In this document: positions 9,468 to 18,238 of the stretch, one piece after another | Position numbering within the stretch: the first letter of the stretch is position 1 | Layout of the letters: the number at the start of each line of letters is the position of its first letter | NCBI RefSeq assembly: GCF_026651875.1 | Contig: NZ_CP104067.1 | Coordinates: 806,001-870,000, forward strand | Direction: 5' to 3' | DNA from: Alicyclobacillus fastidiosus | Lineage (GTDB): Bacteria; Bacillota; Bacilli; Alicyclobacillales; Alicyclobacillaceae | Length of the DNA stretch: 64,000 bases | The notes under the pieces: model-generated | What the model saw: the letters and a program-made list of their open reading frames with translations, nothing else | Told to the model about the DNA's origin: nothing | Databases searched by the model: none | Translations under genes and position numbers: made by a program

Positions 9468-10079
9468 TCAGGAGAGACAAGTAAGACGTTCTCGTGTAAT
9501 TTGTATGGCTAAAGCATCATCCAAATACCCAATAGGAAACATGTAGTCGGGAATGGCATCAGTTGCTAACACAAAGTACAATAGCCCACTTCCTAGAATT
9601 CTCCGTTCCTTTTCTGACATCTCGGAATTCAAATACCGGTCGAACATTTCGTCCAAATCCTCAAGAAATGGACCAGAACCATAAATGTGCTTACGTTTAT
9701 CTGGAAATTTCTCGATAATTAATTCTTGACCCTCGCTTGTTCCCGCATAAACCTCATATTTCATCAACTCTTGTTCAATAGACCGTTTGTTAAGTTGATC
9801 TGCATTAAAGCCTACATGCTGTAAAATGTCTTGGATATTCCCGAGTGATGTATCTACCTCAAATCCGGCAGCAGTGAATAATACCGCAGGCGGAACAGAC
9901 AAATGATGAGCCATCTTCTGTAGATATTCCGGATTCACTCGTTGCTTACCTGCTAACATCTTAGAGATGGTCGCGACATTGACTCCGGTTAATAACGCCA
10001 GTTGCCTCATCGACAAAGAACGTTCGCGCAACAAATTTTTGACCGTTTCCTCTAGATTTAATGCACTATTTCTGCCCAC
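9468..10079 (-). CDS. XRE-family HTH and DUF1232 (YkvA-like) protein
   Basis: This encodes 203 residues. Residues 8-60 form a Cro/CI-type helix-turn-helix (MRQLALLTGVNVATISKMLAG). The C-terminal part contains LLYFVLATDAIPDYMFPIGY, the membrane-associated DUF1232 motif in which a PD dipeptide is conserved. Between them is an acidic helical linker. Proteins with this fusion are common in Firmicutes and are presumed regulators of unknown target. It is divergent from the NRAMP-like transporter gene across a 193-base intergenic space and may regulate it; that link is inference. Confidence 0.8.
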   Translation of the reverse strand: MGRNSALNLEETVKNLLRERSLSMRQLALLTGVNVATISKMLAGKQRVNPEYLQKMAHHLSVPPAVLFTAAGFEVDTSLGNIQDILQHVGFNADQLNKRSIEQELMKYEVYAGTSEGQELIIEKFPDKRKHIYGSGPFLEDLDEMFDRYLNSEMSEKERRILGSGLLYFVLATDAIPDYMFPIGYLDDALAIQITRERLTCLS

Positions 10080-10272
10080 GCGAAGTACCTCCCTTATGTT
10101 CTTGAGACAATTGCCTTAGCGTTTATTCAGTGTTTCGATTCCTCCAACAATCATCGTCACACGCCACCTGATTTCTGTATATGATATGCCATCAACTGTT
10201 GGGTAGTGCTGAACGGAACGACAACCGAAGAGTGATTTAACGGTATTTCTATACATGAACGGAGAGGTGAGC

Positions 10273-11589
10273 ATGGAAATGGAACGTGAGGTTACAGCTT
10301 TTAATGAAAAAACATCAAGGTTTAGACAAAGTGTTTCAGCACGTAAACGTGGTTGGCGAAGATACGTTTGGGTCTTTTGGGTACTCCTAGGTCCTGGACT
10401 ACTTGCGGCGTTGGCTGATAATGACGCGGGTGGAGTGATTTCCTACACTGCAACTGGCGTTCAATTTGGTATCGGGTTATTTGTCCCCTTGGTATTGTGT
10501 CTTGCCTTTCTGACGTTTACTGTTCAAGAGATGAGTATGCGTCTCAGTGCGGTCACTCAAGAAGGATTTTCAAGACTTGCCCGTCGACGATACGGTAAGT
10601 TCTGGGGCTATTATCATATCTCCACACTCGCCTTCGAAAACCTTTTGACACTCATTACGGAATTCATCGGGATGACAGCAGGTCTAATTTTACTGGGTAT
10701 TCCGATGTGGCTCAGTGACTTAATTTGTTTAATGTTAATCACGTCCTTCGTTATTTTTACCGGGTACTTTACAAAGGAAAGAATTGCGCTGCTTGTGGGT
10801 GTACTTAACGTTGTCTTTCTCGTCGTAGCTGGCATGACACACCCGAGCCTTTCTGCGATCGGCCACGCTTTTGCAGCATGGAATGTTCCCCATGAACTGC
10901 AAGGCGGGGTAATTTGGTTCATTATTGCGACCGTTGGGAATGCCATCGCACCGTGGATGATTTTCTTCCAAGGCAGCGGAACGATTGATAAGGGAGTTAG
11001 TTCCCGTGAACTGAGATTAGGACGCATTGACACTGCGTTTGGATGCATTGTTCAGGTGATCATTGCAGCGGGCATTATTATCTGCGGTGCGGCACTCTTT
11101 GGGCACATCCAGAATGTGAGTAGTTTAGGACCTTCTGAAATCATTAATGCACTAAGTCATTCAGTTGGACGATGGGCGGCTATCTTGTTCGGCGTTGGGT
11201 TGTTCGACGCTGGTTTTCTTGCCTCCATTACGGTCTCTTTATCGTCCTCCTGGAGCATTTCCGAATTGTTTGGCTGGTCAAAGAGCCTGAATGATAAGGT
11301 ACGTGAAGCACCAAAATTTTACGCTGTTTATATTGGGAGCCTTATACTTGCTGCACTTGCAATATTGATTCCGAATTTACCACTGAACATGATATCCATC
11401 ATCACGCAAGTAGTTGGTGGAATTCTTATGGCACCATTACTGATCTTCTTGGTACTCATGACCAGTGATAAGAAACTGATGGGGGAATATAGGACGAAAT
11501 TGTTTGGTCGAATATGGGGGTGGGTAATGGTCTCTCTCCTCGTTGGATTAACAGTAGCCACCTTTTGGCAGACTCTTTCTAGTCTGTAA
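10273..11589 (+). CDS. NRAMP-related metal transporter with atypical binding motif
   Basis: This 438-residue membrane protein has about eleven helices and the NRAMP fold pattern. The first-helix metal motif, DPGN in MntH, is replaced by DNDAGG near residue 49. The helix-6 motif around MPH is replaced by APWMIFF near residue 226. Such changes are seen in NRAMP-related families that carry other substrates, for example Mg2+/Mn2+ transporters of the NRMT type, so the substrate is open. The ATG at 10273 is chosen because ggagaggtg precedes it; an in-frame ATG at 10255 lacks a ribosome binding site. A canonical MntH is encoded 6 kb away. Confidence 0.85.
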   Translation: MEMEREVTAFNEKTSRFRQSVSARKRGWRRYVWVFWVLLGPGLLAALADNDAGGVISYTATGVQFGIGLFVPLVLCLAFLTFTVQEMSMRLSAVTQEGFSRLARRRYGKFWGYYHISTLAFENLLTLITEFIGMTAGLILLGIPMWLSDLICLMLITSFVIFTGYFTKERIALLVGVLNVVFLVVAGMTHPSLSAIGHAFAAWNVPHELQGGVIWFIIATVGNAIAPWMIFFQGSGTIDKGVSSRELRLGRIDTAFGCIVQVIIAAGIIICGAALFGHIQNVSSLGPSEIINALSHSVGRWAAILFGVGLFDAGFLASITVSLSSSWSISELFGWSKSLNDKVREAPKFYAVYIGSLILAALAILIPNLPLNMISIITQVVGGILMAPLLIFLVLMTSDKKLMGEYRTKLFGRIWGWVMVSLLVGLTVATFWQTLSSL

Positions 11590-11705
11590 TTCTTATGTCG
11601 TTTTTATGGTCTATAATACAGAACGAATTGGCGATGTAACCGGCATATAAAGGTTCTCGTGTTCTTTTCAAAGAGTCTGTAGTAGCTGGGAGATACTATT
11701 ACTTT

Positions 11706-11748
11706 AATCAGGTAGATCAATGATTCAACAGGGATCTGCCTGATTTTG
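11706..11748 (+). terminator. Terminator after the NRAMP-like gene
   Basis: Imperfect arms aatcaggtagatc and ggatctgcctgatt are followed by ttg-interrupted T residues. Confidence 0.65.
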
Positions 11749-11932
11749 TTTGTCTTACACACTGGATTACCGATATAAGTAATCCCCTTCGGGAAATTAT
11801 TTTCAATTTCAAAACGAACGATATGCGAAGGAACTCTCTTTTATTACATGGTCTAACTTTACAAAATCTTCATATGTTTAAACAATCATTACCGATTCTA
11901 AATTCAGATACTACATAAATCAGGTGACGCTA

Positions 11933-12214
11933 ATGAAATTACTTACACTACATCGGATCGATAAGCTTATGAAAATGAACAATATTGAAGTAGCCCATGC
12001 CTCCCCTGGGAGAATACGAATTAAATCACCGTTATGGAAGAACCACAAGACAATTGGGGAACGATTGCGTGTATGGGCTACTGAAGAGCAAAGCGTGATT
12101 GAAGCCGTTCATAATATCGATACTGGGTCTATTTTGATCAGGTACCACACATTCGCACCAATTAATCCAGAAAGTATTGAGGCTTGGTTAATTCGGCTGA
12201 TCAGGGAGTCGTAA
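11933..12214 (+). CDS. HMA_2-type small protein
   Basis: This encodes 93 residues with one HMA-like ferredoxin-fold domain. The line VAHASPGRIRIKSP opens the domain and GSILIRYH closes it. This type lacks the CxxC copper motif of classical HMA domains, and the metal ligand is unknown. The ATG at 11933 has aggtga at the right distance. It is first in a tight five-gene operon in which three further genes carry the same domain, including a P-type ATPase. A soluble chaperone or regulatory subunit for the ATPase is a reasonable guess. Confidence 0.75.
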   Translation: MKLLTLHRIDKLMKMNNIEVAHASPGRIRIKSPLWKNHKTIGERLRVWATEEQSVIEAVHNIDTGSILIRYHTFAPINPESIEAWLIRLIRES

Positions 12215-12226
12215 GGAGAGGATTAG

Positions 12227-12748
12227 ATGCTTCAAACCGTCTTGGGGCTTGGTGGGTCCATTTTGGGAACAAAATTATTGCAAAAATTTTACGATCAAAA
12301 AGTAAACGTCATTAGTGCACTACCTGGACGTGTGCGGCTTCAATGTGACCGATGGAAGGACTCGGAAACAAAGAAGGTAGTCGAACGGATTTTAATTCAG
12401 CATCCTTTGGTGAAGAGTGTTCACTTGGCGGATATAACGGGTTCGTTACTATTGCACTTTACTAGGGATTCTCTCTCACCTGACGAGCTTGACAGTATTG
12501 TAAAGCTTGCAGTTAACGCTGCTGTTTCTTCGTATCCGCAGCGTAAGGCGGAGTTGATGGAGGGATACAAGAAAACGCTAACTGGTATTGACGGTCAAAT
12601 TAAGACCAGGACAATGGGTAAAATTGATCTAAATTCAGCTCTCGTTACATTTTTGGCTCTACGAGGGATAATCGGGTTTTCATCTAACCCTGCCTTTTCA
12701 ACTAGTTTGCTCTTATGGGCGTACGGACTCTTGAATCAAGAGAGGTGA
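12227..12748 (+). CDS. HMA_2-domain protein with C-terminal membrane helix
   Basis: This encodes 173 residues behind aaggagagg. After a short hydrophobic start, the domain VISALPGRVRLQCDRW to GSLLLHFTRD repeats the pattern of the preceding gene. A linker of about 50 residues follows and a hydrophobic stretch near the C-terminus, which suggests anchoring to the membrane. It lies 12 bases after the preceding gene, and its stop lies five bases before the proposed start of the ATPase gene. Probably an accessory subunit of the ATPase; function not established. Confidence 0.75.
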   Translation: MLQTVLGLGGSILGTKLLQKFYDQKVNVISALPGRVRLQCDRWKDSETKKVVERILIQHPLVKSVHLADITGSLLLHFTRDSLSPDELDSIVKLAVNAAVSSYPQRKAELMEGYKKTLTGIDGQIKTRTMGKIDLNSALVTFLALRGIIGFSSNPAFSTSLLLWAYGLLNQER

Positions 12749-12753
12749 AGAGG

Positions 12754-14916
12754 GTGAATCAATTTCAAATTGTCCACAGTCTTCCAGGAAGAACAAGAAT
12801 AAGATTTAGAGTACAGGTAAACCATCCCGGTCTCCTCGAAGCAAGTCTACGTGCACATCCTTTTATTCATTCAGCATTCTTCCGAGCAGAAACAAAGTCA
12901 TTGCTGATTCATCATCATTGCACTATGTCTAACAGAGAAGTCGTTAAGCTCTTATTTTGCGTAGTGCGTAGAATAACAAGACCAACTGAACAGTCAGTAC
13001 AGCGGACAAATTTTAAGTCCTACTTTTTGTTTTCTGGAGTCGGGTTACTATGGAGCTGGATGTTTCCTACAGCAGGTGTCGGACTGCTGTCAGTTCCTTC
13101 TCTGCTTACAATGTTTTTGTCTCGTAACACTTTTAAAAATGGTTTATCAGCATTGATCAATAGGCGTAAAGCTAATGCGGATACGTTGAGTTCTGTCGCA
13201 ATTATCGCGTCATTAATAAAAGGCACACCTCAATCTGCAATTTTCATTTTGATGATTTCCGCCTTTAGTGAAATGTTAACCGAGTTGACAGCGTCTCGTG
13301 CAAGACGAAGTCTATCTGAGTTAATGGAAGGTGAAGTAACAACGGCGTGGAAGGTTGTCGACTCAGAAACAGTTAAAGTGTCTGTTAACGAACTTGGGGT
13401 AGAGGACGAAATTTATGTATTTGCGGGTGAGAAAGTCCCAGTCGATGGAACGGTGCTCTCAGGTTCTGGATCGATCGATGAATCTTCTATTACGGGTGAA
13501 TACTTACCGAGGTCAATTGAACCATGGGGTTACGTGTTTGCCGGTAGCGTTTTAAAAGAAGGTTGTATGTTGATTAGGGCTGAGAGGGTCGGAAATCAAA
13601 CCGCTGTAAGAAAGATGATAAAGCTCATCGAAGAATCATACGAGCAAAAAGCTCCGGTACAGCATGTAACTGACCGCCTTGCTAATCGATTAGTACTTGT
13701 TTCGTTTCTAATGGCTGGATTTGTTTTCATGTTTACACGGAATTGGGACCGAACGTTAAATATGCTTATTGTAGACTTTTGCTGTGGTCTCAAGCTTTCT
13801 ACTTCAACGGCATTTTCGGCATCCATCGCGAAGGCAGCCCAAAATGGGATTCTAATCAAGGGAAGCCAACATATTGAGAAACTGACCGCAATCGATACTA
13901 TGCTCTTGGATAAGACAGGTACCATTACAGAGGGTAGACCGGAAGTTTTAAATGTGTATGGAGTCCACCCTGGTATGGAAACAGAGGTACTTATGTATGC
14001 AGCATCGGTTGAAAAGCATTCTGGACACCCAGTTGCAGAGGCAATACGTCGGGAGGCAAAGAGAGAAAAAATTCACATTATAGAACCGATTGATGTAGAA
14101 ACCATCATTGGGAAAGGGATTGCTGCAACTGTCAAGGGGGAGCGAATTCTTGTCGGGAGCGAACGATTCCTAAGGGAAAATGATATTAAAGCCCATCATG
14201 AACAAAATGAGATTGAAGGGACACCAATTTATGTTGCCAAACAAGGGGCATTGCTTGGGGTTGTTTACATTCAAGACCGTATCCGTTCAAACATGAAGAA
14301 AAGTTTGACGGAATTAAAGGAGAAATACATTAGAAATATTATGATGGTTACAGGAGACCAACGCCAAAGTGCCACGTTAGTTTCCAAACAAACGGGTATC
14401 AAGGATTACATCTTTGAGGCTTTGCCTGAGCAAAAGCATATGATTGTTCGACAACTACAGGGATCCGGTCGGAAAGTACTAATGATTGGTGATGGTTTAA
14501 ACGACGGACCTGCATTAGGAAGAGCAGATGTCGGAGTGTCAATGGGGAGTAAGAGAACGGCTTTGGCTTCCGAAGTCAGTGACATTACCATTACTTCAGA
14601 TGACCCGCTCACGTTACCGGCACTAATGGAACTTTCGTACAAGACGATGGGAATTGTTCGTAACAACATTCGTTTTACCATAGTACTTAACGCGTTTGCT
14701 GTAATATTCGGCGCAATGGGGATGTTATCTCCGGTTCTAAGCGCGCTCATTCACAACGGTGCGACAGTTGCCGTAGTGGCTAACAGTTCCAGGCTACTTT
14801 GGCTAGATATGAAACACTTCAGAAGAACACCAAGGGTTATTGAAGCAGGAAGAGCCAAAGTTCTTAGATCAAACAATGGTGAGAGTGAAAATCTTCGTTC
14901 TGTCGTTGGACTATAG
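12754..14916 (+). CDS. P1B-like heavy-metal-translocating ATPase
   Basis: This 720-residue membrane ATPase would export or import a transition metal. It has an N-terminal HMA_2 domain (VHSLPGRTRIRF), an actuator TGE near residue 246, phosphorylation site DKTGTITEG near 386, a GHP nucleotide motif near 424 and GDGLNDGPAL near 578. The membrane metal motif, normally CPC, reads FCCG followed by LKLSTSTA near residue 341, so the conserved proline is replaced by cysteine. The C-terminal helix carries LIHNGATVAVVANSSRL, as in CtpC-like pumps. The GTG at 12754 is preferred because agaggtga precedes it. Substrate is uncertain; Mn, Zn or Fe fit the neighbours. Confidence 0.9.
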   Translation: MNQFQIVHSLPGRTRIRFRVQVNHPGLLEASLRAHPFIHSAFFRAETKSLLIHHHCTMSNREVVKLLFCVVRRITRPTEQSVQRTNFKSYFLFSGVGLLWSWMFPTAGVGLLSVPSLLTMFLSRNTFKNGLSALINRRKANADTLSSVAIIASLIKGTPQSAIFILMISAFSEMLTELTASRARRSLSELMEGEVTTAWKVVDSETVKVSVNELGVEDEIYVFAGEKVPVDGTVLSGSGSIDESSITGEYLPRSIEPWGYVFAGSVLKEGCMLIRAERVGNQTAVRKMIKLIEESYEQKAPVQHVTDRLANRLVLVSFLMAGFVFMFTRNWDRTLNMLIVDFCCGLKLSTSTAFSASIAKAAQNGILIKGSQHIEKLTAIDTMLLDKTGTITEGRPEVLNVYGVHPGMETEVLMYAASVEKHSGHPVAEAIRREAKREKIHIIEPIDVETIIGKGIAATVKGERILVGSERFLRENDIKAHHEQNEIEGTPIYVAKQGALLGVVYIQDRIRSNMKKSLTELKEKYIRNIMMVTGDQRQSATLVSKQTGIKDYIFEALPEQKHMIVRQLQGSGRKVLMIGDGLNDGPALGRADVGVSMGSKRTALASEVSDITITSDDPLTLPALMELSYKTMGIVRNNIRFTIVLNAFAVIFGAMGMLSPVLSALIHNGATVAVVANSSRLLWLDMKHFRRTPRVIEAGRAKVLRSNNGESENLRSVVGL

Positions 14917-14931
14917 AGGAGTTGAGTTCAA

Positions 14932-15561
14932 ATGGGAGAGAAATTCACCTTTTACATTGTACATGAGCTCGATAATAGAATTCGCATGATGGTACCAAAA
15001 ATCACTGACCACCCAGATCTGCGATCCGTCAGACAGTTAATAAAAAGTATCCATGGGGTTGAATCACTGAGAATACAACCGGTTATTTGTACGTTGGTGA
15101 TTCATTACAACCGGAACATAATTAGCCGGATGGATTTATTGAATAAAATATTCCTGATTCTTCGAGATACACAAGCCAACGTATACAGCAATTTTTTAGG
15201 TGCACAGTCATCAATAATTAAGCAAGATTTACTTCGTTCTATGGTCTCAGGGTCCCTTTTGCTGCTTTCCTATTTACTAAGAAGGACTGGGCGTCGTCCA
15301 GACATTCTAGATTATTCAGCAGTTATTTCGACAGCCTATACGGTGATGAATCACGGAACAAACAAGTTACGTCATCCAGATGTGATTACCGGTTTTATCA
15401 GTATATTGTCTCTTGGAACAAGCAATATTCTTAAAGTCACACTGCTTACGTGGGTCGTTAATTTTCTAGAAATTATTGCTGATATGAACAGGGGCAACAC
15501 TGCTTCCTTTCATATAAATCCATTACAGAGCTGTTGTAGGAGGAATCAGTATGCAATTTAA
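14932..15561 (+). CDS. HMA_2 protein resembling the N-terminal half of the ATPase
   Basis: This encodes 209 residues behind gaggag. A degenerate HMA_2 domain (VHELDNRIRMMVP to TLVIHYN) is followed by several membrane helices. The helix pair from HPDVITGFISILS to NFLEIIADMNRG parallels the ATPase helices from NADTLSSVAIIAS to FSEMLTELTASR. The protein thus looks like an ATPase N-terminal half without actuator, phosphorylation or nucleotide domains. It could be a stand-alone regulatory partner or a decayed duplicate; the clean ribosome binding site and the overlap with the next gene favour a functional product. Confidence 0.7.
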   Translation: MGEKFTFYIVHELDNRIRMMVPKITDHPDLRSVRQLIKSIHGVESLRIQPVICTLVIHYNRNIISRMDLLNKIFLILRDTQANVYSNFLGAQSSIIKQDLLRSMVSGSLLLLSYLLRRTGRRPDILDYSAVISTAYTVMNHGTNKLRHPDVITGFISILSLGTSNILKVTLLTWVVNFLEIIADMNRGNTASFHINPLQSCCRRNQYAI

Positions 15562-15769
15562 TAAGGATTTTTGGATTGGGTTTGCAACAGGAGCGGTTGT
15601 TGGGGCAGTGGGATATCGTTTATATGAGCAGAAGAGTGGACAATTAAACCGCCTAGTCCAGGGGTCAAACAACTTACATTCCAGTTCAGGAGAACTGTCT
15701 GTTGAAGACTTAATGTTACAGAAGGAACGATTAGAGGACTTAATTGCTGAAAAACAAGCAGCGTCCTGA
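15551..15769 (+). CDS. Small YtxH-like membrane protein
   Basis: This encodes 72 residues with one N-terminal membrane helix (DFWIGFATGAVVGAVGY) and a basic-to-acidic helical tail ending KERLEDLIAEKQ. The arrangement resembles YtxH/gas-vesicle-like small proteins. It overlaps the preceding gene by 11 bases behind aggagg, so it is part of the ATPase operon and probably membrane-associated with it. Confidence 0.65.
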   Translation: MQFNKDFWIGFATGAVVGAVGYRLYEQKSGQLNRLVQGSNNLHSSSGELSVEDLMLQKERLEDLIAEKQAAS

Positions 15770-15810
15770 TGTCGGGAATACTTATTCATCTAAATAATAA
15801 AGCTAAATTG

Positions 15811-15844
15811 AGGGTGTCCCAAAAGGGGCACCCCCTTTAGTTTG
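15811..15844 (+). terminator. Terminator of the HMA_2/ATPase operon
   Basis: The arms agggtgtccc and ggggcaccc enclose an aaaa loop and are followed by cctttagttt. It closes the operon that starts at 11933. Confidence 0.8.
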
Positions 15845-15991
15845 TAGCAATGTAAATATTAATGAATTATTTTTTTGATGAGTAACAGACTGATTCACGT
15901 GACAACCTCGAGTACGGTCCTTAGAAAAAGGTAAATCACTTGATAACACTTGTTCGCCTTTAGACAGTGACGCGTGTTTGAGTAATTCATA

Positions 15992-16114
15992 TTAATTTGA
16001 TGACTTTGTTACAGGTTGCTTTGTTTCTTTTGAGTTGTGTAAAACACGAGTTCTAACAACGTGCCGAGTCACCAGTAAAGCGCCGATGGTAACAGTTCCG
16101 ACAAGGCATTCCAT
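15992..16114 (-). CDS. 40-residue membrane peptide downstream of mntR
   Basis: An ATG eight bases after aggag opens a 40-codon frame beginning MECLVGTVTIGALLVTR. It has one hydrophobic helix at about residues 4-16 and a polar tail rich in Lys, Thr and Ser. It starts 21 bases after the mntR stop, on the same strand, so the two genes probably share a transcript. The position beside a manganese regulator recalls the E. coli small protein MntS, but there is no evident sequence similarity. Confidence 0.5.
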   Translation of the reverse strand: MECLVGTVTIGALLVTRHVVRTRVLHNSKETKQPVTKSSN

Positions 16115-16135
16115 GTTTTCATCTCCTCAAGGCTT

Positions 16136-16573
16136 TCACGAATTCATCCCGACATCTTCGAACTTTCGCCAATTACGATATTGGCCCCACCATTCTGGAT
16201 GCAGTTGAATGAATTTGATCAAATGTCTCATGTTGTTTAACACCTCATCCGAAATGTAATGCTCAACACCTTCAACCGTTTGGTGTACCGTATCCGAGCT
16301 ATCTAACTCCATACGCTCCAAGAATTCCTTGATAATGGTTCTGCGTTCATGTAACTTTTGACCTCGCTGATACCCATCAGGAGTCATTCGAAAACCCATG
16401 TAACGCCTGCGCTCTACGATGCCATCTTTATGAAGTTTCTCAATCATCTTGCTGACAGAGGGGCTGTTGACTCCTAATGCCGTTGCGACATCTTTTACTC
16501 GGACGTATCCATGCCGGGTGGTTAAATCCCAAATTGCCTCAAGATAGTCTTCCTGTGTCGGACTAAAAGGCAT
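16136..16573 (-). CDS. mntR: Manganese-responsive DtxR-family regulator
   Basis: This 145-residue repressor would block Mn uptake genes when Mn2+ is bound. The winged helix lies at about residues 22-66 (VATALGVNSPSVSKMIEKL) and the metal and dimer domain follows. Aligned with Bacillus subtilis MntR, Asp9, Glu12, Glu101, Glu104 and His105 match D8, E11, E99, E102 and H103. The position of ligand H77, however, is Arg78 in HERRTIIKEFL. The ATG has agaggtga nine bases upstream. mntH lies upstream on the same strand, and a small membrane peptide gene follows mntR. Confidence 0.9.
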   Translation of the reverse strand: MPFSPTQEDYLEAIWDLTTRHGYVRVKDVATALGVNSPSVSKMIEKLHKDGIVERRRYMGFRMTPDGYQRGQKLHERRTIIKEFLERMELDSSDTVHQTVEGVEHYISDEVLNNMRHLIKFIQLHPEWWGQYRNWRKFEDVGMNS

Positions 16574-16884
16574 CAGAGCATTTCACCTCTCTTAATCGGC
16601 TAATCAAAAGGGCATTGGACCGCCGAAGGTCTGATAACTTAAGAGCAGATTTGAGACAACAATGATCACAGCACCGGCTTAAGCCGATGCAATGACCATT
16701 TTTTGTTTGGTAAAACAGGCATAAACTTTGGCGACCGGAAGTAATGAGCGCCAAGTTAGGCAAAGGCTCACCACTTTACTAGCATACTTACTCCAGACTC
16801 GGAAAGTGGTGAGAGAACAGTAATTCATAAAAATCTTGTGGATGGTGCAGATGATTGTGCTGTTCTACTAAGTTTCATAACAAT
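16574..16884. other. mntH-mntR intergenic region
   Basis: No gene is visible. A perfect 11-base inverted repeat, ctcaccacttt/aaagtggtgag, spans 16767-16813 with a 25-base loop and could end mntH transcription, although no T run follows. Just beside it, ttaggcaaag at 16756-16765 resembles an MntR half-site. Confidence 0.5.
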
Positions 16885-18189
16885 TTAAGTTAATCCCGGA
16901 ATTGATCCGCCAAACGTGAGATACAGCAGCAGCAGGTTTAGGACCACAATTATAATCGTGCTCATCATCGCTAAGACGGTTACAACCCGTTTGTTAACCA
17001 GTACACCCATGATGTCCCGACGCCTTGTGAAGTAAACGAGAGCTATTACAGGTACGGGAAGAACGAGACTAAGTATAACCTGGCTGATGACAAGTGCTTG
17101 TGTTGAATTTACTCCGAGCATAATAATCACTGCTGGCGGAATCATTGTAGCAACACGGCGAATCCAGAGTGGGATGGTAAAGCCCACAAAGCCTTGCATG
17201 ATAACCTGACCTGCCATCGTTCCGACTGCGGAACTTGAAAATCCGGAAGCTAATAAGGAGACCAGGAATACAGCGGCAGAGGCTGAGCCTAGCAACGGTG
17301 TTAACGTTTGATATGCAGTGGATATGTCTGCGATCTGGGTGTGTCCAGTCCCGTTAAAGACGGAAGCTGACATATACATCATAGATAAATTGACGAACCC
17401 TGCGAGTGTTAATGCAATAACGACTTCGCGTGTGTTGAAACGACCAATTTTTCGTTTCTCCATGTCGTCCCGTGGAACAATTCGGTTTTGGGTTAGTCCG
17501 GAATGTAAATAAACCGCGTGAGGCATCACGGTTGCGCCGATCACGCCCACTGCCAACAAAACTGCATCACTGTTACCCATCCAAGGCACGACACTGTGGT
17601 ACACAATTTGGTTGAACTGTGGTTTCGATAATATGGTCTCTACTATATAGCACAGTGCGATAACGATGACGAATGCAGTTATAAACTTTTCCAGTGGTCT
17701 GAAGCCAAAGCGATCGAGCATTAAAATTAAGTACGTCGTAATACCGGTTAGGATCATGGCAATCATCATTGGAATATGAAACAACAAATTTAAACCAAGC
17801 GTGGCGCCCAAAAATTCAGCAAGGTCGGTTGCCATTGCTGCGATCTCGGAAAAACCCCACATGATGTAAGACAACCAACGCGGGCAGTATTCTCTTATCA
17901 TTTCCGGGAGGTTTTTACCTGTTGCAATGCCAAGTTTAGCTGATAGGTTTTGTATAAGCATTGCCATCAGATTTGCAAGAACAACAACCCAAAGAAGCTT
18001 GTAGCCAAATTCTGAACCGCTTTGAATGTTTGTTGCGAAGTTTCCAGGATCCACATAGGCGATGGAAGCAATGAAAGCAGGACCTAAAAATGGAATTAGA
18101 GCACGAATGCCTCTTTTTTGACTTGTAAGTGCCTCGCGGGCGGCTATCACAGTCTTACTTTCTTCAAATTGAGCTGATGGTGCACTCAT
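16885..18189 (-). CDS. mntH: NRAMP-family Mn2+/H+ symporter
   Basis: This 434-residue importer has eleven predicted helices and takes up Mn2+ with protons. The canonical helix-1 motif DPGN (in YVDPGNFATN, near residue 48) and helix-6 motif GATVMPHAVYLHS (near residue 221) are intact, unlike in the NRAMP-like protein at 10273. The ATG at 18189 fits the upstream gaaggg better than a GTG nine bases earlier. It reads away from a 460-base regulatory space with repeated TTAGG elements, consistent with control by MntR encoded immediately downstream. Confidence 0.95.
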   Translation of the reverse strand: MSAPSAQFEESKTVIAAREALTSQKRGIRALIPFLGPAFIASIAYVDPGNFATNIQSGSEFGYKLLWVVVLANLMAMLIQNLSAKLGIATGKNLPEMIREYCPRWLSYIMWGFSEIAAMATDLAEFLGATLGLNLLFHIPMMIAMILTGITTYLILMLDRFGFRPLEKFITAFVIVIALCYIVETILSKPQFNQIVYHSVVPWMGNSDAVLLAVGVIGATVMPHAVYLHSGLTQNRIVPRDDMEKRKIGRFNTREVVIALTLAGFVNLSMMYMSASVFNGTGHTQIADISTAYQTLTPLLGSASAAVFLVSLLASGFSSSAVGTMAGQVIMQGFVGFTIPLWIRRVATMIPPAVIIMLGVNSTQALVISQVILSLVLPVPVIALVYFTRRRDIMGVLVNKRVVTVLAMMSTIIIVVLNLLLLYLTFGGSIPGLT

Positions 18190-18238
18190 CAAATACACAT
18201 CCCTTCAATGTGGTTACGAAAAAATAATGGTAGTACTT

